64,000 nucleotides of DNA from Azospirillum sp. 412522 (GTDB taxonomy: Bacteria; Pseudomonadota; Alphaproteobacteria; Azospirillales; Azospirillaceae), in the NCBI RefSeq assembly GCF_019805165.1, contig NZ_RWIJ01000101.1:1-64000 (forward strand), written 5' to 3'. This document shows, piece after piece, positions 8,264 through 17,894 of the stretch; the stretch's first letter is position 1; each line of letters opens with the position of its first letter. The translations under genes and the position numbers were made by a program. The notes below the pieces were generated by a model. That model made no database searches. It was not told the origin of the DNA and was given only the letters and a program-made list of their open reading frames with translations.

Positions 8264-9400
8264 CTACCGCTTCCTCAGGATCGTCTGGACGCGTTCGACA
8301 ACCCGGTTGGTGTCGGCGAGCAGGGCGTCGAGCGCGGCATAATCCACTTCCAGGCGCTCAAGACGGGCAGGCGTGGCTGGAGGTGGTGGGGGTGGCTCGG
8401 CCGCTGCCAAAGGCCCCGCCACGATCACCTTCGGCGGTCGCCCCCGCCGGTGTCCATAGCGACGGGGTCCGGCGGTCTCCCCACGGATGCCCTCGGTGCC
8501 CGGCAAGCCGTACAGATGATGGGAATTGCGACCGGTCACCTCCACGGCTGCCCCGCAGGCCACCAGTTCCTTCAGCATCATCCCAGCGCCGCGAAGGCTG
8601 CAGCCGAGCAGAGCGGCCAGCCGGGCGGGGCCGAGCAGGGGCGTCGCAGCCAGCAGGTCTACGGCGGCGGGCAGGCGGCTGTTCGAGCGTCGGGGACCGA
8701 TGCTGGCACGGGCGCCGCGCCAAGCGTGCTCGAGCCGGCGCAGAACGGCGAGGCCGTCCTCGGCCTCACGCCTCAGACTGCTGGCAAAGGCGACCGTCCA
8801 TCCGTCCGGGTTCATTGAATTGCCAGGGCGCAGGGTGTCGGTAGCGGCGAGGATCGGCAGAAGAGCACGGGTGACGCCGGTGGCTTGCAGCGCCGCGGGG
8901 AGAGCGGCATGCACCGCGCTGCGCGGACGATCGGCGATGAGCCATGCCCGCATCGCCCGGGCGAGCGCCGGCAGCCGTGCGCCGGGGGCGGCCTGCGTCA
9001 ACATCCGCAAGGCGTCCCGGATGAGCTTCCTGTGCTCAGGGGCGTCCGTGTCGTCGTCAAGGTCGCGATCCGGGCGAGAGGTCCCAGTGGCGAGCATCAG
9101 CCCGTACACGCGCAATGCATGATTCAGGGCGTCGAAATCTGCACCGCGCTCATAGTGCGCCGGCGTGTCTGGTGCGCGCAGGCGCAGCCCCTCGATATAT
9201 GCGGCGAAGCGTTCCAGGTCGACGCGGTGGCCGTCGAGAGCAGCATGGGTGCGCACCGCCTCCAGGCGCACCCAGTGCTGCCAGGAGGGCAGCAGCGGAT
9301 GGTCGTCGAGGGTGGCATCAAGGCGGGCGATCGCCAGAGCTGCACGCTCGAGGGCGGCGGCGCGGACGGCAGGGTCGGGATTTTCGATGGGATAAAACAT
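8264..9400 (-). CDS. RHE_PE00001-family protein (DUF1612 plus helix-turn-helix)
   Basis: A 378-residue protein resembling the RHE_PE00001 family of Rhizobiales and Azospirillum replicons, with a DUF1612-like N-terminus and a DNA-binding HTH near residues 250-300 (LLGPARLAALLGCSLRGAGM). A Pro-rich stretch and a helical tail follow. The start at 9400 is preferred: the 72 codons upstream in the same frame are unlike the family and have the AT-richer composition of an intergenic region. The function is unknown; the HTH suggests a plasmid or accessory regulator. It is divergently arranged with a tyrosine recombinase, an arrangement I associate with mobile or plasmid DNA. Confidence 0.75.
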   Translation of the reverse strand: MFYPIENPDPAVRAAALERAALAIARLDATLDDHPLLPSWQHWVRLEAVRTHAALDGHRVDLERFAAYIEGLRLRAPDTPAHYERGADFDALNHALRVYGLMLATGTSRPDRDLDDDTDAPEHRKLIRDALRMLTQAAPGARLPALARAMRAWLIADRPRSAVHAALPAALQATGVTRALLPILAATDTLRPGNSMNPDGWTVAFASSLRREAEDGLAVLRRLEHAWRGARASIGPRRSNSRLPAAVDLLAATPLLGPARLAALLGCSLRGAGMMLKELVACGAAVEVTGRNSHHLYGLPGTEGIRGETAGPRRYGHRRGRPPKVIVAGPLAAAEPPPPPPATPARLERLEVDYAALDALLADTNRVVERVQTILRKR

Positions 9401-9681
9401 AATGAAACTCAATTGCTTAGTACCGAACACAGCGCCAAATTTGGAAGCAATATAACAGTTTGCTTCATATCCGTGAATTCTGCATGTGGAGACAAGGCTG
9501 GCGGATACCGATGTTGAGTCAGCACGCGCATCATCCGGAACTCCGTACCGTTGCCAGTGTGCGGCTACGCTTCCAAGCAGTGTCCGACAAGCAATGTTTT
9601 CGGACGTTGGTTGCATTGTGAGATCTTCCCTTGATACAGCTTAAGCAGGAACACAGCGGAGCCGAGGGGGCCGGGACCGGT

Positions 9682-10791
9682 ATGGACGATCACGACCGCG
9701 TGTCCGCCTTCAAAGGGCCGGACGTGCCGACTATCTCGACCAGCCTGTTCGGCGAGCTGGCCCTGCCGCCCGAGCGCTTTGCTCCCGGCCAGATCGAGGC
9801 CATCCGCGCACTCGCCGCCCAGGCCGCCGTCTACGTCACCCAGGCGCGCAGTCCCGGCACCCGCCGCGCCTACCGCTCGGCCTGGGGCCAGTACACCGCA
9901 TGGTGCGCGCGTCTCGGGTTCGCTCCGCTCTCCGGCGATCCGCAACTGGTCGGCATGTATCTGACCGCGGCATCCGAGCGGCTGGCCGTCTCCACCCTGC
10001 AGGTGCATCTGGCGGCGGTCGTCACCGCCCACCGGCTGGTCGGCCTGTCGCTCGACCCCGGCCATCCGGCCATCGCCATCCTGATGGACGGCATCCGCCG
10101 CCGGAAGGGCACCCGCCCGGCCCGGCAGGCCACCCCGCTCAGCCTCGATCTGCTGAGATCAATGGTGCGTGCCCAGCCCGACAGCCCGCTCGGCCTGCGC
10201 AACCGCGCGCTTCTGCTCGCCGGCTTCGGCGGGGCGTTGCGGCGGAGCGAGCTCGTGGCGCTCGACGCCGGCGACGTCGCCTTCGTCGACGGCAAGGGGG
10301 TTGTGTTGACCGTCCGCTCGTCCAAGACCGACCAACACGGCGCCGGCGCCGCCGTGGCGATCTGGGCCGCCGAGGACCCCGACCTCTGTGCCCCCAGCGC
10401 GCTCGCCCGCTGGTTCGCCCACCGCGCCCCGGCGACGGCGGATGACCCGCTGTTCGTCGGCCTGCGCGCCGGCGGAATCCTCACGTCCCGGCGACTTTCC
10501 GACAAGGCGGTGGTGCGGCTGGTGAAGGACAGCGCCGAAGCGGTGGGCGCCACCGATCCCGGTCTGCTGGAGCGCGCCTTCGGTGGGCTGGCCATCGGCC
10601 ACCGGCCGCGCTACTCCGGCCATAGCCTGCGCGCCGGGCTGGCTACCGCAGCAGCCGAGGCCGAAGCCCAGCTTCACGACGTCATGCGTCAGACCCGGCA
10701 CACATCCGTGGAGGTTGCCCGGCGCTACATGCGATCCGCCGACCTCTGGCGCAACAACGTGACGGAAAAGCTGCTCCGCTCCCGGCGCTGA
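9682..10791 (+). CDS. Tyrosine-type site-specific recombinase
   Basis: A 369-residue XerC/D-like integrase. The N-terminal SAM-like core-binding domain contains SPGTRRAYRSAWGQYTAWC near residues 55-75. All catalytic residues appear present: Arg187/188 (GALRRSEL), Lys215 (SSKTDQ), His314 and Arg317 (GHSLRAG), His340 (TRHTS) and the nucleophile Tyr349 (RRYM). The ATG at 9682 is chosen over a TTG at 9631. It probably acts on DNA resolution or integration; no attachment sites could be identified. It is divergent from the RHE_PE00001-family gene. An AT-rich patch with short palindromes lies about 80-110 bases after its stop. Confidence 0.9.
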   Translation: MDDHDRVSAFKGPDVPTISTSLFGELALPPERFAPGQIEAIRALAAQAAVYVTQARSPGTRRAYRSAWGQYTAWCARLGFAPLSGDPQLVGMYLTAASERLAVSTLQVHLAAVVTAHRLVGLSLDPGHPAIAILMDGIRRRKGTRPARQATPLSLDLLRSMVRAQPDSPLGLRNRALLLAGFGGALRRSELVALDAGDVAFVDGKGVVLTVRSSKTDQHGAGAAVAIWAAEDPDLCAPSALARWFAHRAPATADDPLFVGLRAGGILTSRRLSDKAVVRLVKDSAEAVGATDPGLLERAFGGLAIGHRPRYSGHSLRAGLATAAAEAEAQLHDVMRQTRHTSVEVARRYMRSADLWRNNVTEKLLRSRR

Positions 10792-10869
10792 GCGAATGGA
10801 ACATGAAAAGACCGGGGACGCCGACAGGAACTCAAGATTATCTCTGTCAAAGAGCCGGAAACGTCACCA

Positions 10870-10904
10870 GAAATTTCGATATATCAAAATATTTCGCAAT
10901 TGCG
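10870..10904. repeat. AT-rich inverted repeats downstream of the recombinase
   Basis: Within the 233-base gap 10792-11024 the sequence becomes AT-rich. It contains an imperfect inverted repeat (arms GAAATTTCGATA and, reversed, GAAATATTTTGATA) immediately followed by a perfect 12-base palindrome TCGCAATTGCGA at 10893-10904. It could be a recombination or operator site or a weak terminator. The function is not established, and the rest of the gap shows no gene. Confidence 0.35.
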
Positions 10905-11024
10905 AGAGTGGCACATGTCGCCGGCCTGAATAGTCAGGAAGAAAAATAGGCCGTTGCCGGTGCAGTTCACATCCTGGATATTCGGGGAACTCCTCTCGCG
11001 GCCCCATTTCAAGCAGACGGACTT

Positions 11025-13025
11025 TCAAGCTGCCGGCAGAGGTGCAACGGCGAAGCCGGCAGGCGGACGGCCGCTGCCGTGGATTGACCACATGGTGTCA
11101 TAGGCCTGCTCCAGATGGCGCGTGAAGCGGCGGCTGTCGAACAGCGCAGTGCTCAACCGATTGTTTTCCAGCCGACGGCGCAGGGACTGCAGCAGCAGCG
11201 GATCGCGGGCGAGCCGGACCGCGGTCTCCTCGTACGCTTCCAACGAGGAGGTGATGGTTTCCGGCATGCCGACGGCGTTCAACAGGCTTGCGGCGACGCG
11301 CGATGCGAAACTGTTCCCGATCAGCGTCACCACCGGGCACCCCATCCACAGCGCATCGCTGGTGGTGGTGTGGCCATTGTACGGCAAGGTGTCCAGGCAC
11401 AGGCCGGCAAGTCGGTAGCGGGGCAGGTGTTCGGACAGAGGACGCAACGGTGCGAAAACCAGCCGTGACGGGTCGATGCCGCGCTTGGCGGCCTCGCGCC
11501 GCAGGTTTGCGGCGGCCTCCGCATTGGCCTCGAACAGCCAGAGGACACTGCCGGGTGTCCGCGCCAGGATGCGCATCCAGGCCGCGAACATCGTTGGCGT
11601 GATCTTGTAGGCGGTATTGAAGGCGGAGAAGACGACGCCGTCGTCCGGCAAGCCGCATTCCACCCGCGTCGGTACCCGCCCGTCCAGCGGGCGGCGGCGG
11701 TCGTTGATCTGATAGGAATCCGGCAGGATGACCAGGCGCTCGCTGTAGAAGGGCTGGTGTTCGGCCGGAGTGACGAAACGGTCCCCGATCACATAATCCA
11801 TATGAGGGCTGCCGATGGTGCCGGGATACCCCAGGTAACTGACCTGGATCGGTGCCAGCCGGCGCGTCAGCAGATCAAGGCGGGCCTGCTTGGTATATCC
11901 CTTGAGGTCGATCAGAATGTCGATCTTCTGATCGGCGACATGGCGGGCGATGACATCCTGCGGCACGCTCCGGACATCGATGAAGCGGTCGAAGGCCTGA
12001 ACCAGTCTTTTCCGTATCGCGCTGCCGTCTTCCGGGCCATACGAATATGCCATCACTTCGAAACGTGCGCGATCATGCAGTTCGAACAACTCGGCCGCCA
12101 GATAGGCGGTGGCATGCTCGTGGAAGTCCGCCGAAAAATAGGCGATGCGCAGAGGGCGGCGAACGGCGGCAGCCGCCGGTGTGGACGAGGTTGCAGTTCC
12201 TCCGGCCGCAGGGGCTACGACATCGCTGCAGAACCGGACGGCGGAGCGGTATTGCTGGGCCGGTGTCGTATCGATGGACAGCGTTGCCAGCGGGATGACC
12301 ACACCGGCATCGCGATCGATAATGTCGAGAATGCTGCGGCACAGCTCGTCATAGCCGTCCCATTCGCAGCATGTCTGCTTCTGGAAGAGATAGTAGCCTG
12401 CAATATCGCTGCGTTCCGGGGCCAACCCCAGCGCCCTGCGATAAACGGCAAGCGATCCGGCCCGGTCCCCGCTCTCGCGCAGCGCATGACCGAGATACAG
12501 CAGGGTGTTTGCCTGATCGGGGGCCAATGTGGCTGCGTATTTCAGGATACCGGCCGCCTTGTGTGCCTGCTGGACCTCCAGCAGGGCAACGCCGAGATTG
12601 ACGCATGCCAGCACGTCATCGGGACGCAGGTACAAGGCGCGTCTCAGGCAGGTGATGGCCGCGCTTCGGTCGGCACGGGCCAGATGCAGCACGCTCAGAT
12701 TGATGAAATGCTCACGCCGCTCAGGCGTCAGGGCCATCGCCCGCTTCTGCACCGCTTCTGCAGCGCCGATCCGCCCCTGCCGCTGCAGCAGAAGACCGAG
12801 ATTGCCATAGGCGTCCGCCATCTCCGGCGTCAGCCGCGTCACCCGCCGCAGGACCACCTCTCCGCGATGGGGGGATGCCGCTCCTTCCAGGATGCCGAGG
12901 ATTTGGAGGCATTCGGGCTGGGCCGGCATCTGGGCCAGAATTGTGCGGCACAGGCGTCCGGCCTCGCCTGCCTGCCCTGCCCGGTAATGGGACAGCACCA
13001 GTTGTATGGCGTTGATCAACTGCAT
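11025..13025 (-). CDS. TPR plus SPINDLY/OGT-like protein O-glycosyltransferase (GT41)
   Basis: A 666-residue cytoplasmic protein. Residues about 1-215 are TPR repeats; about 285-645 form the OGT/SPINDLY catalytic region of family GT41. Landmarks shared with eukaryotic OGT are all visible: SADFHEHA with the active-region His, FNTAYKITPTM with the conserved Lys, and PYNGHTTTSDALWMGCPV followed by SRVAASLL, the nucleotide-sugar binding stretch. Family members transfer GlcNAc (OGT) or fucose (plant SPY) to Ser/Thr of proteins; the donor here is unknown. It lies 57 bases downstream of another TPR-transferase gene on the same strand. The targets could be surface or secreted proteins such as the giant repeat protein, but that is inference. 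Confidence 0.88.
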   Translation of the reverse strand: MQLINAIQLVLSHYRAGQAGEAGRLCRTILAQMPAQPECLQILGILEGAASPHRGEVVLRRVTRLTPEMADAYGNLGLLLQRQGRIGAAEAVQKRAMALTPERREHFINLSVLHLARADRSAAITCLRRALYLRPDDVLACVNLGVALLEVQQAHKAAGILKYAATLAPDQANTLLYLGHALRESGDRAGSLAVYRRALGLAPERSDIAGYYLFQKQTCCEWDGYDELCRSILDIIDRDAGVVIPLATLSIDTTPAQQYRSAVRFCSDVVAPAAGGTATSSTPAAAAVRRPLRIAYFSADFHEHATAYLAAELFELHDRARFEVMAYSYGPEDGSAIRKRLVQAFDRFIDVRSVPQDVIARHVADQKIDILIDLKGYTKQARLDLLTRRLAPIQVSYLGYPGTIGSPHMDYVIGDRFVTPAEHQPFYSERLVILPDSYQINDRRRPLDGRVPTRVECGLPDDGVVFSAFNTAYKITPTMFAAWMRILARTPGSVLWLFEANAEAAANLRREAAKRGIDPSRLVFAPLRPLSEHLPRYRLAGLCLDTLPYNGHTTTSDALWMGCPVVTLIGNSFASRVAASLLNAVGMPETITSSLEAYEETAVRLARDPLLLQSLRRRLENNRLSTALFDSRRFTRHLEQAYDTMWSIHGSGRPPAGFAVAPLPAA

Positions 13026-13082
13026 TCGGCGAACAGGGCTCCCTTGGAACGGTACGCTGATGGGACCGGGCCGGCCTTGCGG

Positions 13083-14606
13083 TCAGGCCACCCTGTCGGC
13101 GCCGGAGGGGGGGAAAGCGTTGCGGTTGCGGGCGAAAGCCGCGACCGAGGCCGTCACCCGTTCCATCGCCTCCGCCCAGTCGTTGGGCCTTGCCTGACGG
13201 AACAGCCGCATGCTCGGATACCATGGGCTGTCCTGCCGGTCACGCATCCACCGCCAGTCGGCGAACCATTTCAGCACCACCCAGACCGGTCGGCCCATGG
13301 CGCCGGCCAGATGGCAGACCGAGGTGTCGCATGTGATGATCAGGTCCATGTTGGCCATCACCGCGGCGGCATCGACGAACGCATCGGAACCGCCATCATA
13401 ATCCGGGCCAAGCGTCTCCAGCGGGAAGCTGCCCTGGAGACGGTCAAGCTGCTCCAGTCCGGAGACCTTCTGCAGGCTGTAGAGCCGGACGCCGGGCAGC
13501 CGCGCCATGGCGGCAAAGCAGTCCAATGGAATCGATTTTCCTGCCTCGTTGCCGTGCCAGTTGATGCCGATGCGCAGAACGTCCCGGGATATCGGAACGG
13601 AACCTGTGCCTTCATCGCCGACGATGCCCAGCCGCCTTCCCCAGGCGCGCATGCGCTCCGGCTCGGCGCGGAGATAGGGGACACCCCCCGGGATGGTGCT
13701 GGTCCGGGTGCCGAGCCGATGCATCAGGCTCATCAATGAGACATGGTAATCGTAAGGCGGCAGGGGCTCGCCGAAGGCGACCAGATGATCGACGTCCGGC
13801 GCGGTTGACAGCACGCGCTTCAGTGCCGGCTGGCATTCGTACACAACGCGGGCGCCCATGCCTTTCAGCACCGTGGCGTATCGGATGAACTGGAAGGAGT
13901 CGCCGAGTCCCTGTTCGAAATGAACCAACAGGGTCTTGCCGGCCAACGGCTGACCGGTCCACAGCACCCCCGGCATGTTGCGGCGGCGCCATGCGGCCTG
14001 ATCGAGCCGCCCTTCATAGGCTGCGGTGCCCCCTTCGAAATCGCCGGCCATCAGCAGGCAGGTGCCCAGATTCTTGCGATACTCCGGGAGGGAAGCGATC
14101 ACCAGGCTGCGGCGGTAATGGACGGCGCCGTCCAGCGGATGGCCCTGCGACAGCCGCACCGCGCCCAGATTGTTGAGCACGGTCCCGTTGCCCGGCTCCA
14201 GCATCAGGGCGAGGCGATAGGCACCCTCCGCTTCCGGCTTGCGGTCGAGCAGAAGCAGGATGTTTCCCAGCGCCAGTGACGCGCCGGGATGATCGATGCG
14301 CACCTGCAGGAGCCGGCGGAAGACCGGTTCCGCCTCGGCGTTGCGCCCGCCATCCATCAGGATTTGCCCCAACGCCGATAGCGCGTCGATCAGATCGCTG
14401 CGATGGGACAAGGCGGCGCGGAGGGCCGCTTCGGCCTCCGCCACCCTCCCGGCAGCTTTCAGGGTGAAGCCGAGCGCGCAGTGGATCTGGGGATTGTCGG
14501 GATGGCTGGAGAGGAGATCCCGGAAGATATCCGCAGCCTGGTCGAACCGACCGGCCTGAAGCGCGATCACTCCAGCGTTGTAGGTTTCAACGAAGGCAGG
14601 AGACAT
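13083..14606 (-). CDS. TPR plus GT9-like glycosyltransferase
   Basis: A 507-residue protein: TPR repeats at about 1-200 (start MSPAFVETYNAG), then a heptosyltransferase-like GT-B domain at about 225-495. Landmarks are LVHFEQGLGDSFQFIRYA at the donor-domain start, then CDTSVCHLAGAMGRPVWV and DWRWMRDRQDSPWYPSMRLF near the end; both also occur in the paralogue at 47070. The start at 14606 is a choice among several in-frame ATGs (14627, 14648, 14699); none has a strong ribosome-binding site. It is probably in one unit with the SPINDLY-like gene downstream. Sugar and acceptor are unknown; the family resemblance is to ADP-heptose transferases. Confidence 0.82.
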   Translation of the reverse strand: MSPAFVETYNAGVIALQAGRFDQAADIFRDLLSSHPDNPQIHCALGFTLKAAGRVAEAEAALRAALSHRSDLIDALSALGQILMDGGRNAEAEPVFRRLLQVRIDHPGASLALGNILLLLDRKPEAEGAYRLALMLEPGNGTVLNNLGAVRLSQGHPLDGAVHYRRSLVIASLPEYRKNLGTCLLMAGDFEGGTAAYEGRLDQAAWRRRNMPGVLWTGQPLAGKTLLVHFEQGLGDSFQFIRYATVLKGMGARVVYECQPALKRVLSTAPDVDHLVAFGEPLPPYDYHVSLMSLMHRLGTRTSTIPGGVPYLRAEPERMRAWGRRLGIVGDEGTGSVPISRDVLRIGINWHGNEAGKSIPLDCFAAMARLPGVRLYSLQKVSGLEQLDRLQGSFPLETLGPDYDGGSDAFVDAAAVMANMDLIITCDTSVCHLAGAMGRPVWVVLKWFADWRWMRDRQDSPWYPSMRLFRQARPNDWAEAMERVTASVAAFARNRNAFPPSGADRVA

Positions 14607-14854
14607 CGGGAAAAGGAACCCTTCCATCCGGCAAAGCTGCGGCCGCATGGCCAACGGTCTTGTACTCAAGACGCTCCACGGCTGCAATGGCGCCCTCATG
14701 CCGCTTCCGGAGCAAAGTTCCGGTCAATGCACACCCGTCTTCGGGTGTTGTATCATTCCGCAATCTCGCGGATTGTGTGCGCAGCCAAACGGGAGCCCTC
14801 ATGCCGGATATTTCCGGACATGCTCCATCATAGCCTGCACCAGGTCATATCTTC

Positions 14855-16435
14855 ATGGCGAACATCCTGGAAATCGCTCTCCAGCTTCACAAGGCCCGCC
14901 GTCTCGACGAGGCCGCGGCGCTGTACAGGCGCATCCTGATCGAACATCCGGACCAGGCGGACTGCCTGCATCTGCTGGCCCTGGCCGAACAAAAGCCCGG
15001 GCGGCCGCAAACCAAACTGCCCGGCCTGCGGCGTGCCGTGCATAGCCAGCCGGGCCTGCTGCCGGCGCACAACAATCTTGCCCAGTCCCTCCAGGAGCTC
15101 GGCCTCATCGACGAGGCGGAGGTTCATTACCGCAAGGTGCTGGCCGGTGAGCCGGACAATCTCGCCATCGCCGCGCGGCTGTGCCAAATCCTGATGAACA
15201 CCGGACGCATCGACGAGGCGGAGCCGATCCTGCAGCGCCTGCGTGATTGGCAGGAGGGACGGGAGAGGACGGAGCTGGCGCTGGAGCGCATCGCGATCCA
15301 GCGGCGCATCCAGGCGGCCGCCGCCGATCCCACCCTGCCCCGCGGGCTGGTCGTGCGCGGCGTCTTCCGCGACAATTCCGGCTACGCCTACAAGGTCCGG
15401 CAATTCGTGCGCCATCTCGTGGCGGCCGGCGTGCCGGTCCATCTGGTCGACCTGCTGTACCAGCCGATGGAGAATCTGGCCGATCACCAGATCGATCCGC
15501 TGTTCCACAGCCTGAACCGCCCGGTCCGGGCGAAGGCGGTGCTGAACTTCACGACGCCTCCGGTGGTCGAGGTGGTCGAAGGGCTGAAGACCGTCATCTA
15601 CAGCGTGATCGAGACGACGCGTCTGCCGTCCCTGTGGGCAAATCACAGCCTGCGCCATGATGCGACGATTGTTGCCACCACATCGTCCCGTGATGCCTGG
15701 ACGGCATCGGGCTGCCCGGCCGAGCGGATCCACATCTGTCCGGAAGGGGTCGAGGAGGTCACCAGCGACCTGCCGCCGCTGGATCTGAGGGACGACAACG
15801 GGCGGCACATCTCGGACTATCCTGTCCGCATCCTGAACGTCTCGGACTTCGCCATCCGCAAGAACCTGGAAGGGCTGCTGCGGGTCTGGCTGCGGGCGAC
15901 CAGCGCCGGACAGGACGCGGCGCTGATCCTGAAGATCGGCAAGTCGGCAAATCTCGACGGCGAGTTCCAGCATGTCGTCGCGCGCGCCATTCAGGAGGCC
16001 GGCAAGCCGGTCAACGCCGCAGCGCCGATCTTCATCATCACCGGGCGGATGACCGATGCGGAGATGCTGAACCTGTATGGCACCGCCACCCATTACTGGA
16101 GCATGTCGCACGGCGAAGGATGGGATTTGCCGATGACCCAGGCCGGCGCCATGGGACTGACGCTGCTGGCCCCGAACCACAGCGCCTATCGCGATTACCT
16201 GAGCGACGACGTCGCTTTTCTCATTCCCAGCACCGTCACGGATGGCAAGCGGGAATACGGCCCTCAGCAATGGTGGACGCCGGATGAGCGCGCGGCGATC
16301 GACCTGATCGGTGCCATCGCCGACGGTTCCCTGCGGGAACGGCGGTCGGCACGGAAGCACCTGCTTGAGAACTTCTCCTGGGAACGGTCGACCGGGCGCC
16401 TGATCGGCATCCTGGAAGGGCTGGAGGCGCTGTAA
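14855..16435 (+). CDS. TPR plus GT4-like glycosyltransferase
   Basis: A 526-residue protein with TPR repeats at about 1-130 (opening ALQLHKARRLDEAAALYRR) and a GT-B glycosyltransferase domain of the GT4 type from about 165. Signature stretches are LNVSDFAIRKNLEGLLRVW, then SHGEGWDLPMTQAGAMG with the acidic residue expected in the donor site. It is clearly a paralogue of the protein at 30262-32127, which shares these stretches nearly word for word. The gene is divergent from the 13083-14606 gene and ends at a strong hairpin. The substrate is unknown; a cytoplasmic TPR-guided sugar transferase is the inferred role. Confidence 0.83.
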   Translation: MANILEIALQLHKARRLDEAAALYRRILIEHPDQADCLHLLALAEQKPGRPQTKLPGLRRAVHSQPGLLPAHNNLAQSLQELGLIDEAEVHYRKVLAGEPDNLAIAARLCQILMNTGRIDEAEPILQRLRDWQEGRERTELALERIAIQRRIQAAAADPTLPRGLVVRGVFRDNSGYAYKVRQFVRHLVAAGVPVHLVDLLYQPMENLADHQIDPLFHSLNRPVRAKAVLNFTTPPVVEVVEGLKTVIYSVIETTRLPSLWANHSLRHDATIVATTSSRDAWTASGCPAERIHICPEGVEEVTSDLPPLDLRDDNGRHISDYPVRILNVSDFAIRKNLEGLLRVWLRATSAGQDAALILKIGKSANLDGEFQHVVARAIQEAGKPVNAAAPIFIITGRMTDAEMLNLYGTATHYWSMSHGEGWDLPMTQAGAMGLTLLAPNHSAYRDYLSDDVAFLIPSTVTDGKREYGPQQWWTPDERAAIDLIGAIADGSLRERRSARKHLLENFSWERSTGRLIGILEGLEAL

Positions 16436-16451
16436 CGACAACGGCCGTAAC

Positions 16452-16495
16452 GACAACGGGCGCCTGGATGTCCTTCCATCCAGGCGCCCGTTGTC
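16452..16495. terminator. Bidirectional hairpin terminator
   Basis: A perfect 19-base-pair stem with a 6-base loop lies between two convergent genes (14855-16435 plus and 16533-17891 minus). The arms start at 16452 and end at 16495 and include GGGCGCCTGGATG. There is no long T tract, but the position and strength fit a shared terminator. Confidence 0.75.
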
Positions 16496-16532
16496 CATTC
16501 CCTGCCTTTTCGGTTTGGCGGCGGACCACCGG

Positions 16533-17891
16533 TCAGGAGGCGAGAGCCGCCAGTTGGGGGCTCTTCTGCCAGTCCTCCAGCATCAGCCGGCCCTTCTGGC
16601 GCTCGTCGTCTGAAAGCTGGGAGTCCAACGAACGGACATTCTCTTCGTATTTCTCGCGGGTGGGACCGTCCTGCGTGGCCTTGGCCGCCAGACTGTACCA
16701 GACATAGGCCTGGAGCGGATTGGCCGCCATCGACTGTCCGGAGGCATAGATCGCCCCGAGATTGGCCATGGCTCCGGCATGGCCCTGGGCGGCGGCCTTG
16801 CGCAACCAATCGACCGCCTCGTTCAGTTCGGGGCGTCCGCCCCAGCCATGGGCCAGCATCAGGCCAAGGTTCAGCTGGGCGCCGACATTCCCCTGCATCG
16901 CCGCCTTGCGGTACCAGGCGGCGGCTTCACCGTAATCGGTCTGCCCGGCCAAACCGTTGGAATAGATCAGGCCGAGATTGAACTGGGCGTTGACGTTCCC
17001 CTGCTCGGCCGACGCCCGGCACCATTTCAGGGTTTCGCGATAATCCTTCGGCACCCCGCGCCCGTTGGCGTAGAGCAGGCCCAGATTGACCTGGGCCACC
17101 GGATGCCCCTGCTCGGCCGCCTTGCGGTACCAGAAGGCCGCCTGCTCCAGATCGGGATCGACCCCGCGCCCGTGCTCGTACATGATGCCGAGGTTGAGCT
17201 GGGCGTTGACATGCCCGGCCTCTCCCGCCCGGCGGTACCAGGCCATCGCCTGTTCGACGTCCTGCGGGACACCTTGGCCGGCGGCATGGAGGCTGCCGAG
17301 ATTGAACTGGGCGGCGGCATGGTCCTGCTCGGCCGCCTTGCGGTACCATTCCGCCGCCAGGGCGTAATCCTGTGTCACCGACTGGCCGAAGGCATGGAAC
17401 AGGCCGATGTGATACTGGGCCTCGGCATTGCCGTGTTCGGCGGCGCGACGATACCAGTGCAGCGATTCCGCCGGATCGGGCTTGAGCCCGAGGCCGTTGG
17501 GGAAGAGCAGCGCCATGTTGGCTTCGGCCGCTTCGGGCGCCGTCTTGGAGGCGGTCTGATACCAGCGGACCGGCATGGCGCCATCCTGGGGCGCGCCCTC
17601 GCCGTTGGCCAGGCACAGGCCGAGCGCCAACTGGGCTTCCAGGTGCTCCTGATCCGCCGCCTTCCGGAACCAGTAGGCGGCATCGCCGAAGTTGCGGACC
17701 ACCCCCTGGCCGCGGGCATAAAGCTGCCCGACGCGGAACTGGGCCTCCACATGGCCCTGCCGGGCCATGGCGAGCCAGTGGTAGAAGGCCCGGGAATAGT
17801 CCTGCTCCTGATAGGCGACGAGGCCGCGATCGAAGCTGGGCTTTTCCTTGGCAGCGTTACGGGTTTGTTTGCGCTTGAACAGACCGAACAC
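16533..17891 (-). CDS. Sel1-like repeat protein in the T1SS operon
   Basis: A 452-residue protein made almost entirely of Sel1-like repeats of about 36 residues (around ten), each with the pattern A..WYRKAAEQGH..AQ.NLG..Y..G.GV. It opens with basic MFGLFKRKQ and has no signal peptide. It starts with a GTG 3 bases after the HlyD gene's stop, with GGGAG upstream, so it is translationally close to the secretion genes. Sel1 proteins are helical scaffolds for protein-protein contacts. A role as a cytoplasmic scaffold or targeting factor for the exporter or its substrate is inference. It is not a standard T1SS component. Confidence 0.85.
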   Translation of the reverse strand: MFGLFKRKQTRNAAKEKPSFDRGLVAYQEQDYSRAFYHWLAMARQGHVEAQFRVGQLYARGQGVVRNFGDAAYWFRKAADQEHLEAQLALGLCLANGEGAPQDGAMPVRWYQTASKTAPEAAEANMALLFPNGLGLKPDPAESLHWYRRAAEHGNAEAQYHIGLFHAFGQSVTQDYALAAEWYRKAAEQDHAAAQFNLGSLHAAGQGVPQDVEQAMAWYRRAGEAGHVNAQLNLGIMYEHGRGVDPDLEQAAFWYRKAAEQGHPVAQVNLGLLYANGRGVPKDYRETLKWCRASAEQGNVNAQFNLGLIYSNGLAGQTDYGEAAAWYRKAAMQGNVGAQLNLGLMLAHGWGGRPELNEAVDWLRKAAAQGHAGAMANLGAIYASGQSMAANPLQAYVWYSLAAKATQDGPTREKYEENVRSLDSQLSDDERQKGRLMLEDWQKSPQLAALAS

Positions 17892-17894
17892 GGA

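Noticed and set aside
9401..9616. 72-codon N-terminal extension of the RHE_PE00001-family protein
   Set aside because: The composition is AT-richer and unlike the family; the ATG at 9400 fits better and leaves room for divergent promoters.
10864..11091. 75-codon minus-strand ORF after the recombinase
   Set aside because: It has no ribosome-binding site or family and overlaps the end of the SPINDLY-like gene and the AT-rich repeats.
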